From Planctomycetaceae bacterium (GTDB taxonomy: Bacteria > Planctomycetota > Phycisphaerae > SM23-33), in contig JAJFVE010000157.1 of the NCBI GenBank assembly GCA_021371965.1, positions 1 to 64,000 on the forward strand: a stretch of 64,000 bases of DNA, given 5' to 3'. This document shows positions 1-7,145 of the stretch, piece after piece. Position 1 is the stretch's first letter, and every line of letters starts with the position of its first letter. Position numbers and translations under genes: made by a program. Under the pieces are notes generated by a model that saw only the letters and a program-made list of their open reading frames with translations, was not told where the DNA came from and ran no database searches.

Positions 1-93
1 CAGAAACTTTACGGAGTGGGCCTCATGGACAGTCTGTTTTTTCAGATTAGCGCCACTCGCGACGTTAGATGGTCTTGTTTTGAGCCAATTTCT

Positions 94-125
94 TCTCTGC
101 GTACTTTGCGGTCTCTGCGGTTCAT
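94..125. repeat. dispersed GCAAAG/GCAGAG-type intergenic repeat, copy 1
   Basis: Read on the minus strand this stretch is a run of short units of the form CCGCAgAGa/CCGCAAAG followed by ACGCAGAG. The same style of repeat occurs at 16256-16285, inverted at 16408-16437, and at 58921-58952. It lies at the left edge of the window, where bases 1-150 hold no convincing gene. Its function is unknown; such units are common between genes in some large bacterial genomes. Confidence 0.5.
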
Positions 126-155
126 GCAGTTTTCGGGCTAAGCGCCAGCGCAAGA

Positions 156-189
156 CAACGGGCGGCCTTTTTGAAAAGACCGCCCGTTG
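156..189 (-). terminator. hairpin terminator downstream of the glycine-rich PEP-CTERM gene
   Basis: A perfect 10-bp stem (156-165 with 180-189, CAACGGGCGG/CCGCCCGTTG) encloses a loop whose CTTTT and AAAAG halves can also pair. It lies about 28 bp beyond the stop codon of the minus-strand gene ending at 217. The U-tract is inside the hairpin rather than after it, so the mode of termination is uncertain. Confidence 0.6.
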
Positions 190-216
190 CGGATGCGATT
201 TACTGTTTCCGTCAAA

Positions 217-2166
217 TTACGCCCGACGTCGCCTCCGGATCATCAGGGCCACGCCGCCCATCGCCAGCAGCGCCATCGTCGCCGGCTCGGGGATGACGGC
301 AAACGAATACAGTGCAATATCGTTTCCGCCCGTCAGGTCGCCAGTAGCCGAATTGCCTTGGTAGGTGATCAGGGCCGTATAAGTGCCCAAGTTGACGGTC
401 CCGCCTTCGGCAAGGCCCGCAAACGTGCCAGTGATCCCATCGCTGCCGTCATTGGTGAGAATGAACAGCTTGTCCGCGGCCGAGGCCGCATAGCCCACTG
501 TTCCAGTCAAAATGGCATCAGTCACGGTGACCAGGCCAACCACATTCAGCCGGTCGTACTCCGTCCCAGCCGTCGCGCCATCAAGCTGCACATTGAAGAT
601 ACCGCCACTTTCAAAGACGGTGTTTCCGGTGACGGTCAGGATCCCGGGGCTGTTTCCGGGGGCGATGCTTCCGCCGGACTTGACGGTAACGGCCCCGGTG
701 ATGAACCCGCTGCCGCCGAGCGTACCAGTGTTCTTGACCGTCACGATCCCGTTACCAGTGGCGCTGCCCGTGCTGTTATTGGCCAGGAGCAATCCGGCGT
801 CAATCGACGTTCCGCCCACATACGTGTTGGCAGCAGTCAACTCAAGGATGCCCGCGCCCTTCTTGGCGAACCCGCCGGTGATCTGGGTGTCAACGCCGCC
901 GCCAATCGTGTCGGCGATCGTTACGGTGCCAGAACTGACGGTGTATGAAGCCGAACCGGCCAGAAAGATGGCCGAGCCGATAGCGCTACCGGCCGCAGGC
1001 GTTATGGTGTTGCCGCCTGATCCACCGTTGCCGCCTGTAACAGAACCCCCACTTAGCCCACCGCCAGTGATGTTCAGGGTTGCCCCTTGACGCACAAATA
1101 GGGCTCCGCCTGCACCCAGGCCGCCACCACCGCCCGCCTGAACGTTCGTGCCAGATCGGCCGCCATAGCCGCCGCCAAAACCGTTGTTGTTACCTTGACC
1201 GGAGGATCGACCGCCGCCACCACCGCCGAAATTGCCGTTGCCGCCCCCGCCGCCGCCAGCGCCACCGCCGCCACCACCGCCAAATCCCCCATTTCCGCCG
1301 GCGGTATTGTTGTAGGATCCGCCGCCACCACCGCCGAATCCGCCGGTCTGTTGGGTCGCGCCCACCAGTCCGCCGCCACCGCCAACGCCACTGCTGCCAC
1401 CACCCCCGCCACCGCCGCCATCGGAACCACCAGCGGCACCCTGGCTGCCGTTTCCACCCGCTAAGCCCCCCGTGAACTTGCCGGCAGAGCCGCCGGAGGT
1501 GGTTACCCCACCGTTGGCCCCGATGCCAAAACCACCGCCGCCCCCGCCGCCTGAGGTTGTAGCCCCAGCGCCCGTGCCACCCATGCCCCCGCCTCCAGCG
1601 CCGCGCCCGCTGCTGCCGCTCCCATTTCCGCCATTGCCACCGACGGCACGATTGCCTGCCAAATCGACCCCGCTCAAATTGAGGGTACCTGCATTCAAAA
1701 AGATGGCTCCGCCCAAACCCGCGCCGCCGCCACCGCCCCGCTGGTTGCCGTTGCCCCCGTTGCCGCCGCGAGCATTGCCATTCTGCAGCGTCAGGTTGTT
1801 GAGGTTGTAGACGGCGCTGGCTGTGGAGACTAACGAGCCGCCGACCTCGCCTGCACTGACGCCTATGAAGAAGATTCGGTCGCCGGTTGTGTTGCTCGTG
1901 GAACCGCCGCTGATCGCGGAACCATTCCCATTGATTGTGATCCCGTAAGGGTTGGTCATGACCGGCATCATCGACCCGATGGTAAATGACGAACTGGCCG
2001 TCATGTTGATCGTCACGGCGTCGCCGTGTGCGTTGGCTGAGGTAATCGCACTGCGAAGCAGCGCCTCAGTGCTCACGTTGTTGATGATGAGGGGATCGGC
2101 CAAAGCTCCGCCCGCCCACGAGAGCAGTGATAAAGCGACCACAAAAAGAGTCAATGACCTGCGCAT
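217..2166 (-). CDS. glycine-rich autotransporter-repeat protein with PEP-CTERM tail
   Basis: A secreted surface protein of 649 aa. The start at 2166 gives a clean signal peptide (MRRSLTLFVVALSLLSW...) and sits behind an AAGGAG ribosome site; frame upstream of it is non-secretory. The middle, roughly residues 100-370, is dominated by Gly-Gly runs with Asn/Ser. A beta-strand block of the autotransporter-associated repeat type follows (GAGILELTAANTYVGGTS) and then SGGSIAPGNSPG, both typical of passenger beta-helices. The C-terminus is a PEP-CTERM signal: IPEPATMALLAMGGVAL then five arginines. In that family the tail is cut by an exosortase, which is not in this window. The specific role is unknown; adhesion or matrix function is an inference. 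Confidence 0.85.
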   Translation of the reverse strand: MRRSLTLFVVALSLLSWAGGALADPLIINNVSTEALLRSAITSANAHGDAVTINMTASSSFTIGSMMPVMTNPYGITINGNGSAISGGSTSNTTGDRIFFIGVSAGEVGGSLVSTASAVYNLNNLTLQNGNARGGNGGNGNQRGGGGGAGLGGAIFLNAGTLNLSGVDLAGNRAVGGNGGNGSGSSGRGAGGGGMGGTGAGATTSGGGGGGGFGIGANGGVTTSGGSAGKFTGGLAGGNGSQGAAGGSDGGGGGGGGSSGVGGGGGLVGATQQTGGFGGGGGGSYNNTAGGNGGFGGGGGGGAGGGGGGNGNFGGGGGGRSSGQGNNNGFGGGYGGRSGTNVQAGGGGGLGAGGALFVRQGATLNITGGGLSGGSVTGGNGGSGGNTITPAAGSAIGSAIFLAGSASYTVSSGTVTIADTIGGGVDTQITGGFAKKGAGILELTAANTYVGGTSIDAGLLLANNSTGSATGNGIVTVKNTGTLGGSGFITGAVTVKSGGSIAPGNSPGILTVTGNTVFESGGIFNVQLDGATAGTEYDRLNVVGLVTVTDAILTGTVGYAASAADKLFILTNDGSDGITGTFAGLAEGGTVNLGTYTALITYQGNSATGDLTGGNDIALYSFAVIPEPATMALLAMGGVALMIRRRRRA

Positions 2167-2316
2167 TCGATTTCTCCTTCTTCCTTCTAAAGATGTTGGC
2201 CGTCTGCTCGGGTTTCCCCAGCCGAAAAGCGTAACGAATGGCTGAACTGCGGGAATATGGCCTCTGGACCTACCTCTTCTTCTTGGTCCAGATGCGTACA
2301 AGACCTTCTAATGCAG

Positions 2317-2344
2317 AGTCTACCACAAAAGACATTTCTGGCAA
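2317..2344 (-). promoter_or_regulatory. probable sigma70-type promoter of the glycine-rich PEP-CTERM gene
   Basis: On the minus strand TTGCCA (2339-2344) and TAGACT (2317-2322) are separated by 16 bp. They lie about 145 bp upstream of the chosen start at 2166, so the transcript would carry a long leader. No known riboswitch was recognised in that leader. Confidence 0.4.
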
Positions 2345-2463
2345 GGAAAAAAAGGCGAAATGGTCATAGATTTTGCCCAATGACCAAAGAAGCAAACTAT
2401 AACCAGACAGACCGGCGGGCCGGTGTTTGAGTCTTAGAGGCTTGATTTGGAGTCTGTTGAGTG

Positions 2464-2781
2464 CTAGGCCACGATCTTGGTGATGCGGACCTGGAGATAC
2501 TTCTGGCGGTGGCCGACGCGGCGCTTAGAGGCTTTGCGGCGGCGCAGGTAGCTGGCGAAGACCTTGGGGCCCTTGGCTTGCTCGTTGACGATTTCGGCCT
2601 GGACGGTCGCGCCCTTGACCAGCGGCGTGCCGACCTGGACCTGGTCATCTTTGCTGACGAGCAGGACGCGGCCGAACTCGACGGATTCGGCGCCCTCGGC
2701 CAACTCGCGCACGTCGACGTTGACGACGTCGCCTTCGGAAACCTTAAACTGTTGCCCGCTATCTTCAATAATCGCGTACAC
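2464..2781 (-). CDS. rplU: 50S ribosomal protein L21
   Basis: This 105-aa protein has the full length and signature of bacterial L21: N-terminal MYAIIEDSGQQFKVSEGD, the central FGRVLLV strand and the basic C-terminus KVFASYLRRRKASKRRVGHRQ. It binds 23S rRNA in the large subunit. The start is GTG at 2781 with an AGGAGA ribosome site six bases upstream, preceded by a strong promoter. The usual partner rpmA (L27) is not downstream: about 300 bp of non-coding DNA follows, then the glycine-rich surface protein gene. Confidence 0.97.
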   Translation of the reverse strand: MYAIIEDSGQQFKVSEGDVVNVDVRELAEGAESVEFGRVLLVSKDDQVQVGTPLVKGATVQAEIVNEQAKGPKVFASYLRRRKASKRRVGHRQKYLQVRITKIVA

Positions 2782-2811
2782 GTCGATTCTCCTGTGTCAC
2801 GGAAGCCCAGC

Positions 2812-2840
2812 ATTATGTACGCCCGCGCTGCAGTTGTCAA
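2812..2840 (-). promoter_or_regulatory. strong sigma70-type promoter of rplU
   Basis: On the minus strand a perfect TTGACA -35 box (2835-2840) is followed after 17 bp by CATAAT (2812-2817). The predicted start of transcription lies about 25 bp before the GTG start codon of rplU. This is the best consensus promoter seen in the window and fits a highly expressed ribosomal gene. Confidence 0.75.
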
Positions 2841-2879
2841 CGGCGAAATGTTGCAATTGAAGATGCTTCGATTGCGTCC

Positions 2880-4070
2880 CTATCCGCCGCCTGCAACCGA
2901 ATGCTGTTTTCGCCACGCACGCGGGCTCAGGCCGGTGACGCGGCGGAGGGTGGCGCGGAAGTGCTCTTCGTCGCGATAGCCGCATGCGGCCGCGATCTCT
3001 TTGACGGTCTGATCTGTCGCGGCTAACAGGTTCATGGCGCGGTCGAGCCTGACGCGGCGGATCTCCTCGACGACCGACCGCCCCAGGTGCTGGTGAAACG
3101 CCAGGTACAGCCCCGGCCTCGAGAGCGTGGTGGCGGCTACCACGTCGTCGACGCCCAGTCGCCAATTGGCGTAATTGTTCCAGATGAAGCGGACGGCCTT
3201 GGCCACCTCGACGTGCGGCACGGCGACGATGTCGCTGCTTTGGCGCACGATCAACTGGCCGGGGGGAATGCGGATCGGTCCGCGGGGGATGAGACTGCGC
3301 CAGCGGCGACCGGCGCGGATCAGGCGGTCCAGCAGTTCGGCGGCGGCATAGCCCTGGCTGGGGCGGTTGGTGTCGATGGTGCTGATGGGCAGCGGGGCGT
3401 TTTCGCACAGGATCGGGTCTTCGTCGACGGCGATGACGGCCACCTGCTCGGGCACGAGCAGCCCGCAGACGCGGCAGGCCTCGATGGCTTCCAGAGCCGT
3501 CCATGGGCTGTCCACCAGCAACGCCAGGGGCGTGGGCATGGCCGCCAGTTCCTCGGCCAGCCACAGGCGAAATTGCGCGGGGTAGGCGTATCGTCCCTGT
3601 CCGGTGGCGACCCAGTCCATGCAGAGGAAGGTTCGGCCGGCCCGCTCGACGCTGCGGCGGAACCCGTCGGCGTGCTCTTGCAGGAATGGCGAAGGCGCCA
3701 TCAGGCAGTACGCCAGGTGTTCGAAACCGCGTTGGAGGAAGTGCGCCGCCGCCGCGGCCGCCACGGCTGCATGATCGGGCTCGACGGCCGCGATGCCGGT
3801 GGCGGCGGTGTGCTCGGTCGAGAGGGTTACCGTCGGGACGGTCGTGTGCCGCCACGCGGGCAAGAACTGCAACCGGGGTCCCTCGGCCAAGTGGTCGCAC
3901 AGGATGGCCACGACGTCCCAGTTCCTGGCCAGCGCGTCGGGCGGTTCGTCGGCCAGGCCGCAGAGAATGGGCAGCCATCCGGCTTCGCGCGCATACTCCA
4001 GCGCGCCGGCGCGGCTGGCCTCATGCAGGCCCAGCAGCAAGACCCGGGGTGGACGGGGCGGTTTGGTCAT
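2880..4070 (-). CDS. XylR-family transcriptional regulator (LacI-type sensor + AraC DNA-binding domain)
   Basis: A sugar-responsive regulator of 396 aa. Residues about 8-270 form a periplasmic-binding/LacI-like sensor (RVLLLGLHEASRAGALEY at the N-terminus; VIAVDEDPILCENAPLPIST in the middle). The last 110 residues are an AraC-type double helix-turn-helix (TVKEIAAACGYRDEEHFR, then GLSPRAWR). XylR-type proteins of this architecture control pentose or other sugar genes; the ligand cannot be read from sequence. The ATG at 4070 is preferred over an upstream TTG at 4130 because a promoter-like element and a small palindrome occupy the space between them. Its neighbour on the other strand is a LamG surface protein, not an obvious sugar operon. 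Confidence 0.9.
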   Translation of the reverse strand: MTKPPRPPRVLLLGLHEASRAGALEYAREAGWLPILCGLADEPPDALARNWDVVAILCDHLAEGPRLQFLPAWRHTTVPTVTLSTEHTAATGIAAVEPDHAAVAAAAAAHFLQRGFEHLAYCLMAPSPFLQEHADGFRRSVERAGRTFLCMDWVATGQGRYAYPAQFRLWLAEELAAMPTPLALLVDSPWTALEAIEACRVCGLLVPEQVAVIAVDEDPILCENAPLPISTIDTNRPSQGYAAAELLDRLIRAGRRWRSLIPRGPIRIPPGQLIVRQSSDIVAVPHVEVAKAVRFIWNNYANWRLGVDDVVAATTLSRPGLYLAFHQHLGRSVVEEIRRVRLDRAMNLLAATDQTVKEIAAACGYRDEEHFRATLRRVTGLSPRAWRKQHSVAGGG

Positions 4071-4377
4071 TTCAGGACTATCGGAATAACACGCTATTTC
4101 TATTAGAAACGAGGGTACCGCTTTCGTCAAGATACATTAAGATGATGGGGCAATGGGCGGCACGGAGTCACCTGTACGGAGAGCCGCCCCAGAAGGCAAG
4201 CTAGCCTGGAAGTATCGAGGCAGAGCCGTTGCAGCGGCCCACTTCAGCCCCGAGCGATCAGAAGGCAGGCAAGTCCACGTTTTTGGCGAGAAGATGCCGC
4301 TATCGTCGGCGGCTTCGTAATCGACTGCACATGAAGACCCGCGCCTGGTTGGCGGGGGAACAATTTGAAGGAGACCG
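4071..4377. other. intergenic region between the XylR-type regulator and the LamG gene
   Basis: About 300 bp between divergent genes. Apart from the palindrome/promoter near 4097-4130 it contains a small GC-rich hairpin near 4296-4314 (GCCGC/GCGGC) and the ribosome site GAAGGAG before the LamG gene. I see no gene and no recognisable riboswitch core. Confidence 0.5.
4097..4130 (-). promoter_or_regulatory. putative promoter and autoregulatory palindrome of the XylR-type gene
   Basis: On the minus strand TTGACG (4125-4130) is followed after 16 bp by a TTCTAA -10-like hexamer. The palindrome TTTCTATTAGAAA (4097-4109, 5-bp arms) covers this -10 region. A palindrome overlapping the promoter of a regulator gene is compatible with self-repression; this is inference. 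Confidence 0.35.
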
Positions 4378-5247
4378 ATGATGACCGCGAAAACAGTTTT
4401 GACCCTTGGCCTGGTGTTGTGCATCGCCGCGGCGGCGCAGGCGAGCGTTACCACGAATTACGCCTATTACCGTCTGGGCGAGGACCAAGGCGCCGTTGCC
4501 GGCGGCAACGCCTCCGCTCCGCAGCTCGCCAACACGGATGGAACGACGTTCCAGGACACGCTGTATACGTACCTTGGCGGCAGTGGCGGCACGGCTGTCT
4601 ATTCCGATGACGTCAAGGCCGGTTCCGGCAGCACGACGTCGGTCCTGCTGAACGGATGGGGCGGTTGGGCCAACAACATCGGCGGGGTCTGGGACACCGG
4701 CACGAATCCCAGTATCCAGGCGATGAGCGGCGGAAACTGGGGCATGGAAGTTTACGTCAAGTCGCTCGGCGCCTCTTTTGCCAACGACGGCCGTATTTAC
4801 CAGAACGGCCGCGGCCCCATTGGCGGTCAGTGGTCAGCCCTGCAGGTCAGCGGCAACGGTTCCACCTTCTTCCGCGAAGGCGACAACAAGACGCCGCAAT
4901 GGTCAGCCAGCGCCATCGCCGATCAGCAGTGGCACAGCATGGTGCTCGTGCAGCGCGCCAGCGACTTTGGCGGCGATAAGTTCTACGTCTATTACGACGG
5001 CGAGTTGGTTTATTCCGACAACACCCTTGGCCAGACCAGCACGCCCCAGAGCATGTTCATGCTCGGCGGCAGCGACGGCGCCGTGTGGACCGGATACCTC
5101 GACGAGTTCCGCATCTTCACGTTCGACGCTTCGGCCGCCAACGCCCAGATCGTTGCCGAAACGAATCAGACCATCCCCGAGCCGGCGACGATGAGCCTGC
5201 TGGCCATCGGCGCGCTGGCGGGCTTGATCCGCCGCAGGAAAGCGTAA
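4378..5247 (+). CDS. LamG-like (concanavalin A-fold) PEP-CTERM protein
   Basis: A secreted 289-aa protein with an N-terminal signal peptide (TVLTLGLVLCIAAAAQAS), a single LamG/pentraxin-like domain (QWHSMVLVQRASDFGGD, FYVYYDGELVYSD, GYLDEFRIFTFD) and a PEP-CTERM tail (IPEPATMSLLAIGALAGL then IRRRKA). LamG domains bind glycans or proteins, and the PEP-CTERM tail marks it for exosortase processing and surface or matrix retention. GAAGGAG lies just upstream of two consecutive ATG codons, so the start may be 4378 or 4381. The gene is monocistronic and closed by a textbook terminator. Ligand unknown. Confidence 0.9.
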   Translation: MMTAKTVLTLGLVLCIAAAAQASVTTNYAYYRLGEDQGAVAGGNASAPQLANTDGTTFQDTLYTYLGGSGGTAVYSDDVKAGSGSTTSVLLNGWGGWANNIGGVWDTGTNPSIQAMSGGNWGMEVYVKSLGASFANDGRIYQNGRGPIGGQWSALQVSGNGSTFFREGDNKTPQWSASAIADQQWHSMVLVQRASDFGGDKFYVYYDGELVYSDNTLGQTSTPQSMFMLGGSDGAVWTGYLDEFRIFTFDASAANAQIVAETNQTIPEPATMSLLAIGALAGLIRRRKA

Positions 5248-5302
5248 ATCAGAACACCGCGCTCGAAGGTCACCTTGCCGTGGATGATCTTTGAGTGTCC
5301 AG

Positions 5303-5332
5303 GCGGCCGGTCCTGAGGGACCGGCCGCTTTT
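5303..5332 (+). terminator. rho-independent terminator of the LamG PEP-CTERM gene
   Basis: A perfect 11-bp GC-rich stem (GCGGCCGGTCC, 5303-5313, with 5318-5328) with a TGAG tetraloop is followed directly by TTTTGTCTT. It starts 56 bp after the stop codon. Confidence 0.9.
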
Positions 5333-5358
5333 GTCTTGATCGGCGGGTTCGTGAAAAC

Positions 5359-5492
5359 AAATTCCAAAACACAAAATACAAGCTTCAAACAAATCCCAAT
5401 GACTCAAATCTCAGGCAAATCCCAAGCGGCGATTCTTCGGTTGTGGTTTCGCTCTTGGCTTTTGGAGTTTTGTGTTTTGTGGTTTGGAATTT
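5359..5492. repeat. long A/T-rich imperfect inverted repeat
   Basis: The arm at 5359-5381 (AAATTCCAAAACACAAAATA...) is nearly complementary to 5470-5492 (...TTTTGTGGTTTGGAATTT), with about 20 of 23 positions pairing. The roughly 90-nt centre is also rich in CAAATCCCAA-type words. It fills most of the 5248-5644 gene-free stretch. The composition differs sharply from neighbouring genes. No coding potential was seen; it resembles a dispersed intergenic repeat. Confidence 0.5.
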
Positions 5493-5555
5493 CCATGCCA
5501 CGCGGCGCGGCTTGCCCCTACATAACTGAAAGAATCAATCTGCGTGCAGAATTGC

Positions 5556-5584
5556 TTGCCAACGGCCGCGCGCATGGGTAGTCT
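5556..5584 (+). promoter_or_regulatory. probable promoter of the Gfo/Idh/MocA-ThuA operon
   Basis: TTGCCA (5556-5561) and TAGTCT (5579-5584) are separated by 17 bp, about 65-70 bp upstream of the oxidoreductase start. No other comparable pair was seen between the preceding terminator and this gene. Confidence 0.45.
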
Positions 5585-5653
5585 GCGCTGTTTGTAACCC
5601 CACGATTTCTCCGGCGAAACACGGAGAGTAGACCTTTTAAGGACATGGACCCC

Positions 5654-6691
5654 ATGAAGCGTTTCAAGAAAGCCAGTGACATCAAGGTTGGCGTGATCGG
5701 GTACGGCGGCGCATTCAATATGGGCAAGGCCCACCTGGACCTGATGAAGCAGGCCGGGATGACGCCGGTGGCCGTCATGGACGTGGACAAAGTCCGCGTC
5801 GAGCAGGCGGGCAAGGATTTCCCCGGCATCGAGATGTACACCTCGCTGACGACGATGCTGGCCAAGAGCAGCGTGAACTTCGTCGTGATCATCACGCCGC
5901 ACAACACGCACGCCAAGATCGCCCTGCAGTGCCTCAACGCCGGCAAGCACGTCTGCAGCGAGAAGCCCCTGGCCATCACCACCGAAGAATGCGACAAGAT
6001 GATCGCCGCGGCCAAGAAGAACGGCCTGGTCCTGACGACCTTCCACAACCGCCACTGGGACGGCTGGATTATCGAGGCCGTTCGCCAGATCGTGCGCGAG
6101 AAGCGCATCGGCGAGGTCATGCGCGTCGAGGGGCACATGGGCGGCTACGGCAAGCCCGGCGACTGGTGGCGTTCGAGCAAGAGCATTTCCGGCGGCATCC
6201 TGTACGACTGGGGCGTGCACATTCTCGAATACTCGCTGCAGCTCATCGACAGCGAGATGGTCGAAGTCTTCGGCACCGCTCACAACGGTTTCTGGGCCTC
6301 CCAGACCAAGTGGGGCAAGGACACCAATGAAGACGAAGCCAAGGCCGTCGTCCGCTTCAAGAACGGCGCGTGGCTGAGCCTCCAGTCCTCCAGCACCGAC
6401 CTGAACTCGCCGGAAGGATTCCTGACCGTCACCGGCACCAAGGGCAAGTACGTCATGGGCGGCGGCCTGGGTTACAAGATCTGGTACATGCAGGACGGGC
6501 AGAAACGCTACGAAGAAGGCCCCAACCCGCCCGGGCACTACGAGAAGTTCTACAAGAACGTGGCCGACCACCTGGTCAAGGGCACCGAGTTGATCATCAC
6601 CCCGCAGTGGTCTCGCCGCCCGATCCACATTCTGGACCTGGCCAACAAGAGCGCCAAGGCCGGCAAGGCGATGAAGACGAAGTACGCGTAA
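5654..6691 (+). CDS. Gfo/Idh/MocA family NAD(P)-dependent oxidoreductase
   Basis: This 345-aa enzyme has the Rossmann start KVGVIGYGGAFNMG, the canonical EKP catalytic motif (CSEKPLAITTEE) and the C-terminal sheet domain with GGILYDWGVHILEYSL. Members oxidise or reduce hydroxyls of sugars, inositols or nucleotide sugars. Two in-frame ATGs exist; the second (5654) has AAGGA about ten bases upstream, whereas at 5645 the spacing would be too short. The next metabolic gene is a ThuA-like protein, a common pairing in carbohydrate catabolism. The substrate cannot be assigned. Confidence 0.92.
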   Translation: MKRFKKASDIKVGVIGYGGAFNMGKAHLDLMKQAGMTPVAVMDVDKVRVEQAGKDFPGIEMYTSLTTMLAKSSVNFVVIITPHNTHAKIALQCLNAGKHVCSEKPLAITTEECDKMIAAAKKNGLVLTTFHNRHWDGWIIEAVRQIVREKRIGEVMRVEGHMGGYGKPGDWWRSSKSISGGILYDWGVHILEYSLQLIDSEMVEVFGTAHNGFWASQTKWGKDTNEDEAKAVVRFKNGAWLSLQSSSTDLNSPEGFLTVTGTKGKYVMGGGLGYKIWYMQDGQKRYEEGPNPPGHYEKFYKNVADHLVKGTELIITPQWSRRPIHILDLANKSAKAGKAMKTKYA

Positions 6692-6694
6692 GCA

Positions 6695-6726
6695 AGCTCT
6701 CTGCTGTCAGCTTTCCGCTGTCAGCT
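6695..6726. repeat. left terminal inverted repeat of the four-helix-bundle cassette
   Basis: This 32-bp sequence of GCTGTCAGCT-type units pairs with 7094-7125 at 29 of 32 positions. It begins four bases after the stop codon of the upstream oxidoreductase. The two copies bracket only the four-helix-bundle gene. Confidence 0.75.
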
Positions 6727-6740
6727 AAGAGGAAGAACCG

Positions 6741-7106
6741 TTGCAGGATTTTCGGAATCTCGCGGTCTGGCGGAAGAGTCACGAATTGACTCTTGAAATC
6801 TACCGCCAGACCGCGAGCTTTCCCCGCTGCGAGCAGTATGGCTTGGTTTCGCAACTGCGCAGGGCGAGCTCGTCTGTCGCGGCCAACATTGCCGAAGGCT
6901 GCGGGCGAGGAAGCGACAGTGATTTCAAACGCTTCCTGAGCATGGCAATGGGCTCAGCCAGTGAGACGCAGTACCATCTTCTGCTGGCGAAGGATCTGCA
7001 GATGCTTCATGTAGAAGCTTTTGACATGCTTTGCGCTCAAGTGCAGGATGTTAAGCGGATGCTCGCGTCATTGATCAAGAAACTGAAATCACAAGCTGAT
7101 AGCTGA
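6741..7106 (+). CDS. four-helix-bundle protein (23S rRNA intervening-sequence / S23 family)
   Basis: A 121-aa protein with the family signature: FRNLAVWRKSHELTLEIY near the N-terminus, the central LRRASSSVAANIAEGCGRG, then FLSMAMGSASETQYHLLLAKDL. Members form small alpha-helical pentamers and were first found in intervening sequences of 23S rRNA genes; their biochemical role is unclear. No rRNA is nearby. The start is TTG at 6741 behind AAGAGGAAG. The gene sits between two operon genes and its last codons run into the right inverted repeat, which suggests insertion as a unit. Confidence 0.9.
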   Translation: MQDFRNLAVWRKSHELTLEIYRQTASFPRCEQYGLVSQLRRASSSVAANIAEGCGRGSDSDFKRFLSMAMGSASETQYHLLLAKDLQMLHVEAFDMLCAQVQDVKRMLASLIKKLKSQADS

Positions 7107-7125
7107 AAGCTGACAGCAGATAGCT
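7094..7125. repeat. right terminal inverted repeat of the four-helix-bundle cassette
   Basis: Reverse complement of 6695-6726 with three mismatches. It overlaps the final codons and stop of the four-helix-bundle gene and ends about 20 bp before the ThuA-like gene, leaving that gene's ribosome site (AAAGGAG) intact. Confidence 0.75.
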
Positions 7126-7145
7126 GCGAAATAAAGGAGCGGCAC

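Noticed and set aside
1..216. Small plus-strand open frame near the left edge (80-364)
   Set aside because: It runs through a dispersed repeat, a terminator hairpin and the antisense of the PEP-CTERM tail, with no ribosome site or domain.
1072..1810. Proline-rich, Arg/His-rich and Ala-rich open frames opposite the glycine-rich gene
   Set aside because: They are low-complexity shadows of GGC/GGT codons on the other strand.
4137..4377. Possible cyclic-di-GMP (GEMM) or other riboswitch in the leader of the LamG PEP-CTERM gene
   Set aside because: Some hairpin-like GC words are present, but the conserved GEMM core and receptor sequences could not be found.
6741..7106. Four-helix-bundle gene as part of a 23S rRNA intervening sequence
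   Set aside because: No rRNA sequence surrounds it; the neighbours are protein-coding operon genes.
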